Shown piece by piece: positions 21,057-29,948 of a stretch of 38,308 nucleotides of DNA (position 1 is its first letter; each line of letters starts with the position of its first letter). The notes beneath the pieces are model-generated. The model was not told the DNA's origin and did no database searches. It saw nothing but the letters and a program-made list of their open reading frames with translations. A program made the translations under genes and the position numbers. Origin of the DNA: Candidatus Poseidoniales archaeon (GTDB lineage: Archaea; Thermoplasmatota; Poseidoniia; Poseidoniales; Poseidoniaceae); assembly GCA_003602605.1 (NCBI GenBank), contig QQRW01000043.1, positions 6,611-44,918 of the forward strand. Direction: 5' to 3'.

Positions 21057-21347
21057 TCAATCGCCTGAGGGTGGCGACTGGCCATCGTCCATTCCTGTGA
21101 TTTCATAGTTGGAAGGGAACAGTGCAATCAAAACTCCCAAAATCAGAGAAGCTAGGCCCCAGCCAAACATTTGGCGAACAAAGAGCATTTCAAGTGCAAT
21201 CACAACGAGCAGCATTCCACCGATGTTTGAAGTCCAAACCAGCGTCTTAAATGTGGATAGAGAGACTCCTGAAGTGCCTTCCTTGCGGTAAGGACCAAAT
21301 TCACCACCGAACCGTTGTGCAGTATCTTGTTTATCATTTTTGGACAT
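21057..21347 (-). CDS. Small two-helix membrane protein, unknown
   Basis: A 96-residue protein with a polar N-terminus (GGEFGPYRKEGTSGVS), two membrane segments (NIGGMLLVVIALEMLFV, GWGLASLILGVLIALFP) and an acidic tail. A GAGGTG ribosome site precedes the ATG. It follows the ferredoxin gene by nine bases on the same strand, so it probably belongs to the same transcript. Its stop abuts the convergent SAP-gene stop. No function is recognised. Confidence 0.7.
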   Translation of the reverse strand: MSKNDKQDTAQRFGGEFGPYRKEGTSGVSLSTFKTLVWTSNIGGMLLVVIALEMLFVRQMFGWGLASLILGVLIALFPSNYEITGMDDGQSPPSGD

Positions 21348-21356
21348 TCAAACACC

Positions 21357-21689
21357 TCATCTGTCTATCATTGTTATCGCATCTGTTGGGCAAGCCAACA
21401 CACAAAGCCGACATCCTGTACAGTCATCACGCAGAATTTTCGCTTTTTGATTCGATTCAACTTTGATAAGTGGACTTAACATGGCGACTTTGTACATCTC
21501 AATTGCATCATCATCACAAACGATTGTACATTGGTCACACCCGATGCAAAGACGTTCTTCAACAAATGCAACTGTTGATTCTCCCCCTTTTATCGATGCA
21601 CGCTGTTCACCCCGCAGACGGTTCAGTGAAGTTCGTATGCGAACCGCCTCTTGCTCACGGCGCTTTCGCAACTCATCGGATGAGGTCAT
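21357..21689 (-). CDS. Two-cluster [4Fe-4S] ferredoxin
   Basis: A 110-residue protein. The C-terminal half carries two cluster sites: Cys48, 51, 54, 58 (CIGCDQCTIVCDDDA, where CP is replaced by CD) and Cys90, 93, 96, 100 (CTGCRLCVLACPTDA). About 28 residues separate the two sites, more than in minimal bacterial ferredoxins. The N-terminal ~38 residues are highly charged and helical (ELRKRREQEAVRIRTSLNRL), possibly a partner-docking segment. It could pass electrons to or from nearby redox proteins such as the CCG fusion; that is inference from proximity. The start overlaps the upstream gene by ATGA and has a GGAGGTTA site. Confidence 0.9.
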   Translation of the reverse strand: MTSSDELRKRREQEAVRIRTSLNRLRGEQRASIKGGESTVAFVEERLCIGCDQCTIVCDDDAIEMYKVAMLSPLIKVESNQKAKILRDDCTGCRLCVLACPTDAITMIDR

Positions 21690-22408
21690 GCATTAACCTC
21701 CAATCGGTCCTTCCCTTCAAACTTGACGACAGCCAAATTAACCAATACATCACCTAAACAGTAGAATGAACCAACCAACAGTGGCGGATTCCAGGCCGTT
21801 AGGCCAGTCCATGGCACCTCACTCGCCCATGTCCAATTTCCGAGAGATGTTCCAACGATTTCCATTGCTAACGCTGCCCATACCATTGCAGCATACAATC
21901 GAGGCTGCGGACCTAAGCGAATGAACACGAGAACAAGTGCAAGGAGAAACACAGCAGAGGTGTCTCCACCGGTCCAAGCTCCATAGAAGACAATAGGAAC
22001 CAGGGGGAGTAGCACGGGAAGTGCCAAATTCTCCTTGAGTTTATCAGCAAAAATCCTTCCAAGGTCGAACAAGAAGTAATGACCGGCAGGAACGAATAAT
22101 GGCATCAGATCTCTCTGATATTCGTAAATTAGCCACACCTCGCTGAAAAAGAGTTCCATTGGTGTGGCAAAAGCAACGACCGTCAGCATTTCGATTCGCT
22201 GCTTACGTTCACCAGAACGGTAGTACCAAGCAAACAAGCCCCAGCACCAAATATTCACGGGCCATTCTGCGTATTCATCGGCCAACAAACCGTTGCATGA
22301 TGTAGCAGAAAACCAAAGCCCGAGGGCGATGGTCCCGATGTACATCCACGCCCTGTTCATGATTGCCGATGAGGTTCTCCTCTTAGCAAGAGCGGGTTCA
22401 ATCACCAC
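21686..22408 (-). CDS. Polytopic membrane protein, unknown
   Basis: About 240 residues from a GTG at 22408 that overlaps the gshA stop by 11 bases; an internal ATG at 22360 (MNRAWMYIG) is an equally good start. Around seven hydrophobic segments are seen, including YIGTIALGLWFSATSCNG, LPVLLPLVPIVFYGAW and TSAVFLLALVLVFIRLG. Charged residues within the membrane region (MELFFSEVWLIYEYQRDL, FLFDLGRIFADKL) suggest an enzyme or transporter, but I recognise no family. Coupled to the ferredoxin by ATGA. Confidence 0.75.
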   Translation of the reverse strand: MVIEPALAKRRTSSAIMNRAWMYIGTIALGLWFSATSCNGLLADEYAEWPVNIWCWGLFAWYYRSGERKQRIEMLTVVAFATPMELFFSEVWLIYEYQRDLMPLFVPAGHYFLFDLGRIFADKLKENLALPVLLPLVPIVFYGAWTGGDTSAVFLLALVLVFIRLGPQPRLYAAMVWAALAMEIVGTSLGNWTWASEVPWTGLTAWNPPLLVGSFYCLGDVLVNLAVVKFEGKDRLEVNA

Positions 22409-23618
22409 TACCGTAGGATAACAATTCTTTACCCATTGCTAACATCGAGAGTTCTGCGACAAGAGCATGCCATCCATGAGCGTGTGCACCGTAGCGGCGA
22501 CCAGATTGAGCAAATGATTCGAAAGTGGCGCTCGGAGAATTGAGATTCTCAATATCCGAACGCTTAGCGTTAATTCTATAGAACCATGAACTTGCTTGTC
22601 CATCGACCAAGTAGACAACGGGTTCAACGGGCGCACCCTCATCCGTCTTCAGTGAGGTAGGAATTCCTTCTTGAATCAAGAAATTATCGACATTTACTCC
22701 GCCTTTTGAATACATGAGCTTCTTCATTTTTCGGTTGGAGAGTTCAAGAAGTTCTGCTCCGCTGTGAACCGCCATGATTCCAAGACCGTACGTACCCCTG
22801 TCGTTCTTGATGAAGGCTACTGGTTCTCGTTCGATCCCTAACTCCTCATACTTCATGCGTATTGAATCAAGGAAGTTATCCACTTCACGGGCGAGGTCCT
22901 TTCTACACGCTTCCTTTTCGAGGCACTTATCGTTTGAAACAAACCAATCCGTCATCAAAAACCAAGCGTCAATGCCAAGGAGTTCTGCAATTTCCTCGAC
23001 GTATTCCTTGAGCACTTCATAATGCTGTGATTTTCGCCTACGGTGCCAGCCCATCGAAGGTGGTGGAGATACAACTTGATTGCCAAAACCTTCAATCAAA
23101 CCTTCTGTGAGGTCATTGTTCAACAGTACAAGATCAGGGGTAGCCCCATGAATCATCAACACTTCTTCTCCATCAATTGTATCTGAAGACACTGGATCCA
23201 GTTTGAGAGGCCCAGAAAGTCCGACTAAATGGCCTAAATTTTCAAAATCCAGCGAACCAACGGTGCACTTGAAGCCACCGAGTAGGAGCAGTTCCTTTAG
23301 TGCAGCTATATTTTCGACGTATCCTTTGTTACGGGTATGCGACTCCGGGTACAAGTGTACCCATTGACAGTCATCGTATTCCCGATTGATGTGATTCTGT
23401 AGCAATTGAGCCAAGTTCGGTTTGTCTTCTTCCGAGACGTTATTGAAACCGGCTGGGAAATGGTTTGCATCAACGACGCCAATCTTCCATCCTGCGTCAC
23501 GAATGTCAACGCTTCCGTATATTGGGATTGGGACTTCTTTACGCTTCGAATCCATCCACTCTGTAATTTTCTGCCGGTTGCTTTCTAGCAATTCTGTTAA
23601 ATTATGAACCAAAGTCAT
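22398..23618 (-). CDS. gshA: Glutamate-cysteine ligase, Acidithiobacillus-type family
   Basis: A 406-residue ATP-dependent ligase of the glutamate-cysteine ligase type first defined in Acidithiobacillus ferrooxidans, recognised from IPIYGSVDIRDAGWKIG, VDANHFPAGFNNV, FIKNDRGTYGLGIMAV and the C-terminal RYGAHAHGWHALVAEL. It would join glutamate and cysteine to gamma-glutamylcysteine, the first step of glutathione synthesis and itself the main thiol in some archaea. No glutathione synthetase is in the window. Its start overlaps the asparagine synthase stop by ATGA, so the two are translated as a coupled pair. Confidence 0.85.
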   Translation of the reverse strand: MTLVHNLTELLESNRQKITEWMDSKRKEVPIPIYGSVDIRDAGWKIGVVDANHFPAGFNNVSEEDKPNLAQLLQNHINREYDDCQWVHLYPESHTRNKGYVENIAALKELLLLGGFKCTVGSLDFENLGHLVGLSGPLKLDPVSSDTIDGEEVLMIHGATPDLVLLNNDLTEGLIEGFGNQVVSPPPSMGWHRRRKSQHYEVLKEYVEEIAELLGIDAWFLMTDWFVSNDKCLEKEACRKDLAREVDNFLDSIRMKYEELGIEREPVAFIKNDRGTYGLGIMAVHSGAELLELSNRKMKKLMYSKGGVNVDNFLIQEGIPTSLKTDEGAPVEPVVYLVDGQASSWFYRINAKRSDIENLNSPSATFESFAQSGRRYGAHAHGWHALVAELSMLAMGKELLSYGSGD

Positions 23619-25399
23619 CCGATCACCTCGTTGAGTAAATCATATGTTGAGCCGTTGGGCTTCCTTCGCCCATCTCCAAGCAAATGCATTGCTTCGAACA
23701 ACCCTAATCCCAGTGCTATTTCAGGTTGAGTGTTCAGTGCCCCTGATATCTTAGGGTATCGCGCAATAATAGCTTCGCATTGAGGTTTGAAATCATTGAG
23801 TAGAGAATCAATCAAACTTGGAGATGTGGCTCTTCCTGCAGGAAGTTTAGGTCGATGAACTATGTTTCGAGGTAATGATGTGAGGGCTGCTGCTGAGCGG
23901 AGGGCTGCCTTTTCATCACCGTTCGATGGGAGGCGCCAATCCATTGGCAACTGATGACTGGCCTGTCGATGGGAGGATGACAGGAACGGGACTCTCACCT
24001 CAAGAGAATGCGCCATAGAATGGCGGTCAACGAGGCGGAGTTGGAAATTTGAAAGTTGACCGTGATCGAGTTCGAATTGGAGGAACTCATCGAGTGAACC
24101 AGTATGGCTCGACCCGGTATGGTCTGAGACGTACCAATGCTCGCCGATTGGAAGAGCCTTGTTCTCAATTTGGCGAGCGAAAGGGTGCGACATTGAGGCT
24201 AAGCGTGCATCGATTAAATCACTGTGCTGGTTTAGATCACGGTATCGGGGATATCCTGCATGCAATTCATCAGCACCTTGCCCACAGAGACCAACTTTGA
24301 CATGTTCTGACATCTTCTCAAAAAGTGGCTGGAAAAACAGGACGGTCACGTCCAAGTCCTCGCCATGCCAAGCCAAATCTGGTAATTTGGTCTCGAAAGA
24401 ATCCTGTTCGAGAATATGCTGGTGATGTTCCAAGTCGAAGGAGGAGGCGACCTCTTCTGCGGCCATCCAATCGGGATTGTCTTCACTTTCAGCAACGGTC
24501 CAACATGCGGGAACCGGTTGCTGCGCCCGTTCAGCGGCTTCATGGGCCACAGCAGCGACCAATGAAGAATCAAGGCCACCTGAAAGTACGATACCAACTG
24601 GCACATCGGACATGAGCCGTTCTGAGACACCAGCGACAAAACTTTCCAACAGCGACTCAGCTTGTGTGTCCGGATTCCATACAAGAGAGGGTTCGACGCG
24701 TTGCCGTTCAATAACTGCAGAGTCATCAAGATAGGGTTGGCCTTCACGATCGAGGCACCAAACTTCCACTGTCCCAGGGCGTACTTGAACCACATCCTTG
24801 AGTAAAGTCGTTCCATCAAGGGGATATTCCCAAGCCAAACGAGCCACAAGAGCCAACTCATCGAGAGCAGGAGTGTAGGATTCATGCGCACGAAGTGCCT
24901 TCGTTTCGCTTGCGAACAGCAGGGAGCCATCAACCTGAGTACGAACCAGCGGCTTGATACCCATGGGATCACGGGCAAGTATGAGTTGGTTCGCTGTAGC
25001 ATCCCAAAGAGCGATTGCATACATCCCATTCAACTGCGACAACCAATGTGCATGCTGCCGAGCTGTGAGTACATCGCTCGAGTTGCTCTTAGCAGAATGA
25101 AGAAGCGACAGAATAGATTCGGAATCACCTCGAGTATTCCATGGATAATGCGGTGATTGACTTCGTAGAGTGCGGTGGTTGTAGATTTCTCCGTTGACAA
25201 TAAGCACTTCACCTGTTGGTCCGAACAAAGGTTGTGCACTGCCAGCAAGGTCGACGATTGCGAGGCGTGTGTGCCCCAATGCTACTGAGTCGTCAGACCA
25301 CACATCACTTCCATCAGGACCTCGATGTGAAAGAAGAGTGTTCATTCGGTGAATCACAGAGGGGTCAGGGCGACCTAACATCCCTCCAAGACCACACAT
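23615..25399 (-). CDS. asnB: Asparagine synthase (glutamine-hydrolysing)
   Basis: A 594-residue two-domain amidotransferase. The N-terminal glutaminase begins with Met-Cys2 (MCGLGGMLG), the nucleophile after Met removal, with SHRGPDG, HTRLAIVDL and VNGEIYNH blocks. The C-terminal ATP-pyrophosphatase domain has SGGLDSSLVAAVAH and GQGADELHAGYPRY. It transfers glutamine amide nitrogen to aspartate, or to a related acid in specialised members. GGAGGTTGA precedes the ATG. Coupling to glutamate-cysteine ligase is notable and may mean a shared role in amide or thiol metabolism. Confidence 0.93.
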   Translation of the reverse strand: MCGLGGMLGRPDPSVIHRMNTLLSHRGPDGSDVWSDDSVALGHTRLAIVDLAGSAQPLFGPTGEVLIVNGEIYNHRTLRSQSPHYPWNTRGDSESILSLLHSAKSNSSDVLTARQHAHWLSQLNGMYAIALWDATANQLILARDPMGIKPLVRTQVDGSLLFASETKALRAHESYTPALDELALVARLAWEYPLDGTTLLKDVVQVRPGTVEVWCLDREGQPYLDDSAVIERQRVEPSLVWNPDTQAESLLESFVAGVSERLMSDVPVGIVLSGGLDSSLVAAVAHEAAERAQQPVPACWTVAESEDNPDWMAAEEVASSFDLEHHQHILEQDSFETKLPDLAWHGEDLDVTVLFFQPLFEKMSEHVKVGLCGQGADELHAGYPRYRDLNQHSDLIDARLASMSHPFARQIENKALPIGEHWYVSDHTGSSHTGSLDEFLQFELDHGQLSNFQLRLVDRHSMAHSLEVRVPFLSSSHRQASHQLPMDWRLPSNGDEKAALRSAAALTSLPRNIVHRPKLPAGRATSPSLIDSLLNDFKPQCEAIIARYPKISGALNTQPEIALGLGLFEAMHLLGDGRRKPNGSTYDLLNEVIG

Positions 25400-25439
25400 A
25401 AGTCAACCTCCGAGGCGACCTTCTTGAATCATTTCCCTA

Positions 25440-25556
25440 TCAAAGATTCCAAAGAGGATATTGGACCATCGAAATTGCCAAGAATAGGATGGCGAGGGAA
25501 AACACGACGAAATAGGTAATCTGTGGGGGTTCGGAACCTTTGGTCTCTTCACTCAT
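25440..25556 (-). CDS. 38-residue single-pass membrane peptide
   Basis: A short frame beginning MSEETKGSEPPQ, followed by one hydrophobic span (ITYFVVFSLAILFLAISMV) and ending QYPLWNL before TGA. It sits in the otherwise empty interval between the polyprenol-kinase-like gene and asparagine synthase, same strand, with gaps of 68 and 40 bases. The charged N-terminus plus clean membrane helix is typical of genuine small archaeal membrane proteins, but so short a frame could be chance. Confidence 0.45.
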   Translation of the reverse strand: MSEETKGSEPPQITYFVVFSLAILFLAISMVQYPLWNL

Positions 25557-25624
25557 CCTCATCACTCAACCTTCCCAGTTGGAACCAACATTTGAACATA
25601 TGGAATCATCTCTCTCAAAGGGCG

Positions 25625-26248
25625 TTAAATTAACCCGATGAATGGCTCAAGCAAGAGAATCATGCCGAGTGGTATCAAAACCATCGTAGCATTATCATCG
25701 ATGTATCTCAATCGAGGCCATTCGGAAGCAACACACAGCGGAGCGAAGATGAACGCCAACCAAAACGGAGTTTGTACAAAATGCCAACAAGCGACCCAAA
25801 CGGCGAAGAGAAACAAGGTAGAAGAGAGGATGACGTTACGAGTATTCATCCCTTTGCGCCTCATTTCACCGAGGAAAGGATCACCCAGTGAAAGTGAGAG
25901 AATTAACGGCCAAATGTATTCCTCTGTTGGCGCCAGTAAGAAGACCAGACCAATTCCAAATGCACCCCAACCTAGGGCGGAGATTTGCCTTGCCTCGTAT
26001 TCCCTCTGACCATAGATTGTGAAACCAAACTTAAGTCGGGTTGCTTCAGCAGCAAACAAGAGAAAAACCATTGTGGAGACGAACTGAGGCAGCGTTAAAC
26101 CAAACCAATCCGACAAAACTTCACCCCATTCAAAGTAAATGTAAGGCAAGAGAGACATCCCAAGGTGTATTGCCCTCCGGAAAAGATGCCCCCCCATGCC
26201 TCCGACAGAGAGTTCTACGGGGTTTGTCAGTTCGACTTGTTCACTCAT
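25625..26248 (-). CDS. Dolichol/phytol kinase-like membrane protein
   Basis: About 207 residues with six or more membrane segments. It resembles CTP-dependent polyprenol/phytol/diacylglycerol kinases: an N-terminal FRRAIHLGMSLLPYIYF (family R-K-x-x-H segment), a central LSLGDPFLGEMRRKG (family GD..AS..GRR.G loop) and a C-terminal IDDNATMVLIPLGMILLL (family DN.T.P.....L). Such enzymes phosphorylate a lipid alcohol, here perhaps for glycan-carrier or isoprenoid salvage. The start is ATG 26248, which overlaps the meaB stop by eight bases; 26260 would overlap more. The substrate cannot be told. Confidence 0.6.
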   Translation of the reverse strand: MSEQVELTNPVELSVGGMGGHLFRRAIHLGMSLLPYIYFEWGEVLSDWFGLTLPQFVSTMVFLLFAAEATRLKFGFTIYGQREYEARQISALGWGAFGIGLVFLLAPTEEYIWPLILSLSLGDPFLGEMRRKGMNTRNVILSSTLFLFAVWVACWHFVQTPFWLAFIFAPLCVASEWPRLRYIDDNATMVLIPLGMILLLEPFIGLI

Positions 26249-27152
26249 CGGCAAATGCACCTATGAGAGAGATGGCTTCATCCAAATCAATTGAACCCTT
26301 CGCCAATTGATGAAGTAAATCGTCGAGTTTTGGAGACTCCAAAATTTTCCGCTCATGAAACGCTAGAAGACGTTCTCTCCATCGCGCACGAACGGAACGT
26401 CCGGAGGAGGGAAGATCGAGCAGAACGGTTGCTGCCTCATCGACTCCAGTGCCGTAAAGAGCCGAGGTGAGGGAAACCGGCGGGGTTGAACCGATACCCA
26501 ATTCAAAAGATTCACGAATTTCATCGGCGTGCAACTCTGCTCCCGGGAGATCAGACTTGTTCACAAGTACCGCATCTGCGAGTTCGAGTAACCCTGCTTT
26601 TTCGGCTTGTATGCCATCACCGCGAGCTGGTCCTTCAACCACCACTATTCGATCAGCTAAGGCAGCACAGCGTACTTCTGATTGACCTGCACCAACAGTT
26701 TCGATAACGACTTTTTCCCATCCGAGAGAAAGTAAAATTTTGGTCATATCTTCGACGATAACCGGGACACTGCCCGAGGCTTTACGAGTTGCTACTGAAC
26801 GAAGATAGATGTGTTGATTGAGTTCTTTGTCATCCACAACGGTCATTCGTACTCGATCACCCAACAGGGCACCCCCGGTACGAGGAGATGAAGGATCAAC
26901 TGCCAAAACAGCAACACGTAAGCCTTTCTTTGCCCAAGAAGTGAGTAAACCGTCCAATAAGCACGACTTACCTACTCCGGGTGCGCCGGTGATTGCCAAT
27001 GTTTGCCAGTTACCGTCTTCAAGGATGGGAACTGGGCCCAGAACGGCAAGTGCATCATCAAGGCGAAGCGTCCTGTTTTCTATCGCGCTCAAGGTTCGAG
27101 CCAACGAACGCCGGTCTCCGGTCTTGGCATCGCTGAGAAATTCTGTAGTCAT
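26241..27152 (-). CDS. meaB: MeaB/ArgK-type G-protein chaperone of methylmalonyl-CoA mutase
   Basis: A 303-residue GTPase that protects and reloads cobalamin-dependent acyl-CoA mutases. It has the Walker A GAPGVGKS (56-63), the family block AVDPSSPRTGGALLGDRVRM, IETVGAGQSEV, and the guanine-specificity NKSD. It follows the B12-binding mutase subunit gene by 9 bases with a GAGGTG site, matching its job. The C-terminus is shorter than in many MeaB proteins and there is no C-terminal dimer-arm extension obvious by eye. Confidence 0.93.
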   Translation of the reverse strand: MTTEFLSDAKTGDRRSLARTLSAIENRTLRLDDALAVLGPVPILEDGNWQTLAITGAPGVGKSCLLDGLLTSWAKKGLRVAVLAVDPSSPRTGGALLGDRVRMTVVDDKELNQHIYLRSVATRKASGSVPVIVEDMTKILLSLGWEKVVIETVGAGQSEVRCAALADRIVVVEGPARGDGIQAEKAGLLELADAVLVNKSDLPGAELHADEIRESFELGIGSTPPVSLTSALYGTGVDEAATVLLDLPSSGRSVRARWRERLLAFHERKILESPKLDDLLHQLAKGSIDLDEAISLIGAFADE

Positions 27153-27161
27153 TCAAGCACC

Positions 27162-27608
27162 TCATGCCGATGAGGTCCAATGCCAGTCGCTTTCTTCACC
27201 AACACCGGAGTGTTCTACTTGCACTGCTTCTTCGATGAATTGTAAAATTTCCGACGTCGGTGTACCCGGACCGAAAATAGCACGGATTCCGCAAGCATAC
27301 AAGGCATCCCGATCATCGACCGGAATAATTCCCCCACCGAAGACAATCACGTCGTTCAAACCTTCTTGCTTGAGCAAATCGCAGACCCGAGGGAAGAGGT
27401 GTTGATGGGCTCCGGAGAGTGATGACAATCCTAAAAATCGAGCGTCTTCATCACGAACTGTATCGACAATTTGTTGTGCACTTCGACGCAGTCCGGTGTA
27501 AATAACTTCATTTCCTGCATCGCGTAATGCTCTTGCCACAACTTTGGCGCCACGGTCATGACCGTCTAAACCTGGCTTGGCAACAACGATTCGCCACGGT
27601 TCGCTCAT
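27162..27608 (-). CDS. Methylmalonyl-CoA mutase, B12-binding (small) subunit
   Basis: A 148-residue cobalamin-binding domain. The base-off motif DGHDRG (His17 as the lower cobalt ligand) follows VVAKPGL, with later GLSSLSGAH and VFGGGIIP blocks of the Rossmann-like fold. It works with a separate catalytic subunit, not in this window, to isomerise methylmalonyl-CoA to succinyl-CoA. The ATG at 27608 is chosen because the in-frame GTG at 27674 adds residues that no family member needs. Divergent from the carboxyltransferase gene. Confidence 0.93.
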   Translation of the reverse strand: MSEPWRIVVAKPGLDGHDRGAKVVARALRDAGNEVIYTGLRRSAQQIVDTVRDEDARFLGLSSLSGAHQHLFPRVCDLLKQEGLNDVIVFGGGIIPVDDRDALYACGIRAIFGPGTPTSEILQFIEEAVQVEHSGVGEESDWHWTSSA

Positions 27609-27768
27609 GGTTGTTGCATACGCTGCCTCCCTATCAACACACCCCTGGAAACTGGCAAAAGATGTTGGAATCACGAACCTTGAAGAAGCCGGAAAATACG
27701 GACATTTCTCAATTCATCCATAGGCAACGCATAAGGGCGGGTTTTGCATAGAGCGTTCGGGGAAGCCT

Positions 27769-29322
27769 ATGGCATCGACTGAAGAACGACTTCAAGACCT
27801 ACGTAATCGCAAATCTCGTAGCGAGATTGGTGGAGGACAAGAAAGGATTGACAGGCAGCACCAAAAAGGAAAAATGACGGCTCGAGAACGGATTGAAGTT
27901 CTTCTCGACGAAGGCACTTTCCAAGAAATTGATGCCCTTGTCGAACACCGGTGCCGAGACTTCGGCATGGACAATGACATCATTCCCGGAGATGGAGTCG
28001 TAACTGGACACGGTTCGATTAACGGCCGTCAAGTGTTCACATTCGCTCAGGACTTCACTGCTTACGGCGGCTCACTTGGCGAAATGCATGGGCTGAAGAT
28101 TTGCAAGGTCCTTGATATGGCGCTCAAAACAGGTCGGCCGGTCATTGGATTGAACGATTCAGGTGGCGCAAGAATTCAGGAAGGTGTTGCATCACTGGGA
28201 AGTTATGCTGAAATTTTCTTCCGAAATGTTCGCGCATCCGGCGTAGTCCCGCAAATCTCGGTCATAATGGGGCCATGTGCTGGTGGTGCAGTCTACTCAC
28301 CTGCTATCACTGATTTCATCATCATGGTCGAAGAATCATCCTATATGTTCATCACAGGCCCTGAAGTCATCAAGACTGTTACCAACGAAGAGGTCAGTTT
28401 CGAAGACCTTGGCGGGGCATCGACACACGGAACCAAGTCAGGCGTATCTCACTTCACTGTAGCCGACGATGAGGCTGCAATCCAAATGGCACGGGACTTG
28501 TGCGACCTTCTGCCGCAAAACAACCTTGAGCGCCCTCCTCTAAAGAAAACCAACGACCCAATCGACAGATCTTGCGATGCGCTCGATTCAATCATGCCAG
28601 ACCAAGCCACAAAGGCGTACGATGTTGTCGATGTGATTACTGAAATCCTTGACGATGGCGGATTTCTTGAAGTTCAATCCGATTGGGCCCAAAACATCGT
28701 TGTCGGTTTCGGCCACCTAGGTGGACACACGGTAGGCGTTGTAGCCAACCAACCGAAAGTTCTCGCAGGATGTCTTGACATTGATGCCAGCGATAAAGCT
28801 GCACGATTTGTTCGATTCTGTGATGCTTTCAACATCCCACTTGTTACCCTTGAAGATGTTCCGGGATTCCTACCTGGCACCAACCAAGAATGGGGTGGAA
28901 TTATTCGCCATGGAGCAAAACTACTCTATGCATTTGCAGAAGCAACGGTGCCAAAACTCACTGTCATTCTTCGCAAGGCGTACGGAGGGGCATACGATGT
29001 CATGTCTTCGAAGCACATTCGAGGGGACTATAACGTCGCATGGCCGACCGGCGAACTCGCAGTGATGGGAGCAGACGGTGCCGTAGAAATCATCCATCGT
29101 AAGCGAATCTCAAGTTCTCGTAATGCTGAACAAGAACGTCAACGCCTGACTGAAGATTTCAATGAGAAATTCGCAAATCCCTACACTGCTGCTGCACTCG
29201 GATACCTTGATGATGTCATCGAACCGAATCAAACGAGAAGTAAACTTTGCAGGGCGCTCGAAATGCTCATCGATAAAGAGGAACTTCGCCCGGCCCGCAA
29301 ACACGGCAACATCCCGTTGTGA
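27769..29322 (+). CDS. pccB: Propionyl-CoA / methylmalonyl-CoA carboxyltransferase beta subunit
   Basis: A 517-residue acyl-CoA carboxyltransferase of the PccB/MmdA family, which transfers the carboxyl group from carboxybiotin to propionyl-CoA (or acetyl-CoA). Both crotonase-like halves are present: [15 protein letters not shown] with oxyanion loop [12 protein letters not shown], and [20 protein letters not shown] with [19 protein letters not shown]. It heads an operon with a small subunit and the biotin carrier, and is divergent from the methylmalonyl-CoA mutase genes, so propionyl-CoA is the likely substrate. No biotin carboxylase is in the window. Confidence 0.95.
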   Translation: MASTEERLQDLRNRKSRSEIGGGQERIDRQHQKGKMTARERIEVLLDEGTFQEIDALVEHRCRDFGMDNDIIPGDGVVTGHGSINGRQVFTFAQDFTAYGGSLGEMHGLKICKVLDMALKTGRPVIGLNDSGGARIQEGVASLGSYAEIFFRNVRASGVVPQISVIMGPCAGGAVYSPAITDFIIMVEESSYMFITGPEVIKTVTNEEVSFEDLGGASTHGTKSGVSHFTVADDEAAIQMARDLCDLLPQNNLERPPLKKTNDPIDRSCDALDSIMPDQATKAYDVVDVITEILDDGGFLEVQSDWAQNIVVGFGHLGGHTVGVVANQPKVLAGCLDIDASDKAARFVRFCDAFNIPLVTLEDVPGFLPGTNQEWGGIIRHGAKLLYAFAEATVPKLTVILRKAYGGAYDVMSSKHIRGDYNVAWPTGELAVMGADGAVEIIHRKRISSSRNAEQERQRLTEDFNEKFANPYTAAALGYLDDVIEPNQTRSKLCRALEMLIDKEELRPARKHGNIPL

Positions 29323-29332
29323 GGTGTGAAAC

Positions 29333-29527
29333 ATGTCCAAAACGAACGAAGAAACTCTCCGAATGGCCGCCATTGCTGCGGTCATGTCAATGCTCTCACA
29401 GAGCGGCGATGACCCTGGACAGGTGGCACGTAAGCCTGGACTTGCCTGGTCGCAGGACCATCGACGAATGAACATGGGACAATCCTCCCTCATGCACAGA
29501 AGAGCGAGCCGCTCACCATGGAAGTGA
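29333..29527 (+). CDS. Small carboxylase-associated subunit (epsilon/OadG-tail-like)
   Basis: A 64-residue protein between the carboxyltransferase and biotin carrier genes, with a GAGGTG site. It has an N-terminal helix (ETLRMAAIAAVMSML) and a basic Trp-containing tail (AWSQDHRRMNMG, ASRSPWK). This helix-then-Trp/Arg-tail pattern resembles the small epsilon subunits of actinobacterial acyl-CoA carboxylases and the C-terminal tail of OadG-type subunits, which bridge carboxylase parts. No membrane segment is present, so a sodium-pumping decarboxylase is unlikely. The similarity is one of layout only. Confidence 0.65.
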   Translation: MSKTNEETLRMAAIAAVMSMLSQSGDDPGQVARKPGLAWSQDHRRMNMGQSSLMHRRASRSPWK

Positions 29528-29531
29528 AACT

Positions 29532-29933
29532 ATGTCTGAAACACGGAAAGTAATTGTAGACGGAGTAGAATTTGAAGTTACCATCGAAGGTGAAGGAAAG
29601 GTTTGGTCGGCAACGGTTGAAGGTAAGACCTTTGATATTGAGATTCCAGATGCAGCACCTGTTGCTAAAAAGAAGAGAGCTGGTGGCGGTAAAAAGAAAA
29701 AATCCGGAACTGTGTCTGCAAACATCCCAGGGAAAGTTGTCACGGTTGAAGTCAGCGAAGGCGACAGTGTCACTGAAGGTCAAGTCATACTCATCCTTGA
29801 AGCTATGAAGATGCAAAATGAGATTCAAGCACCGATCAGTGGAACTGTAGCGGTCGTTCATTGCGAAGAAGGTCAGGCAATTGAAGCAAATATTCCTCTT
29901 GTGGTCATTGAACCTCTGCCTGAAGCAGAGTAG
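29532..29933 (+). CDS. Biotin carboxyl carrier protein
   Basis: A 133-residue carrier. Residues ~60-133 form a biotinyl domain with the modification site EAMKM (Lys93) and the mirrored hairpin NEIQAPISGTVAVVHCEEGQ. The N-terminal ~40 residues (VDGVEFEVTIEG) resemble the leading strands of OadA/PccA-type carriers, joined by a Lys/Gly-rich linker (KKKRAGGGKKKKSG). It shuttles carboxybiotin between a biotin carboxylase and the carboxyltransferase. The ligase domain at 8953-10545 could biotinylate it. Confidence 0.95.
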   Translation: MSETRKVIVDGVEFEVTIEGEGKVWSATVEGKTFDIEIPDAAPVAKKKRAGGGKKKKSGTVSANIPGKVVTVEVSEGDSVTEGQVILILEAMKMQNEIQAPISGTVAVVHCEEGQAIEANIPLVVIEPLPEAE

Positions 29934-29948
29934 TTGAACCCCTAAAAA

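Noticed and set aside
24346-25029. 227-codon open frame on the minus strand
   Set aside because: Alternate frame inside asparagine synthase, whose conserved motifs lie in the other frame.
29333-29527. Sodium-pumping decarboxylase gamma subunit
   Set aside because: No membrane segment is present in this frame, and no OadB-like membrane subunit is nearby.
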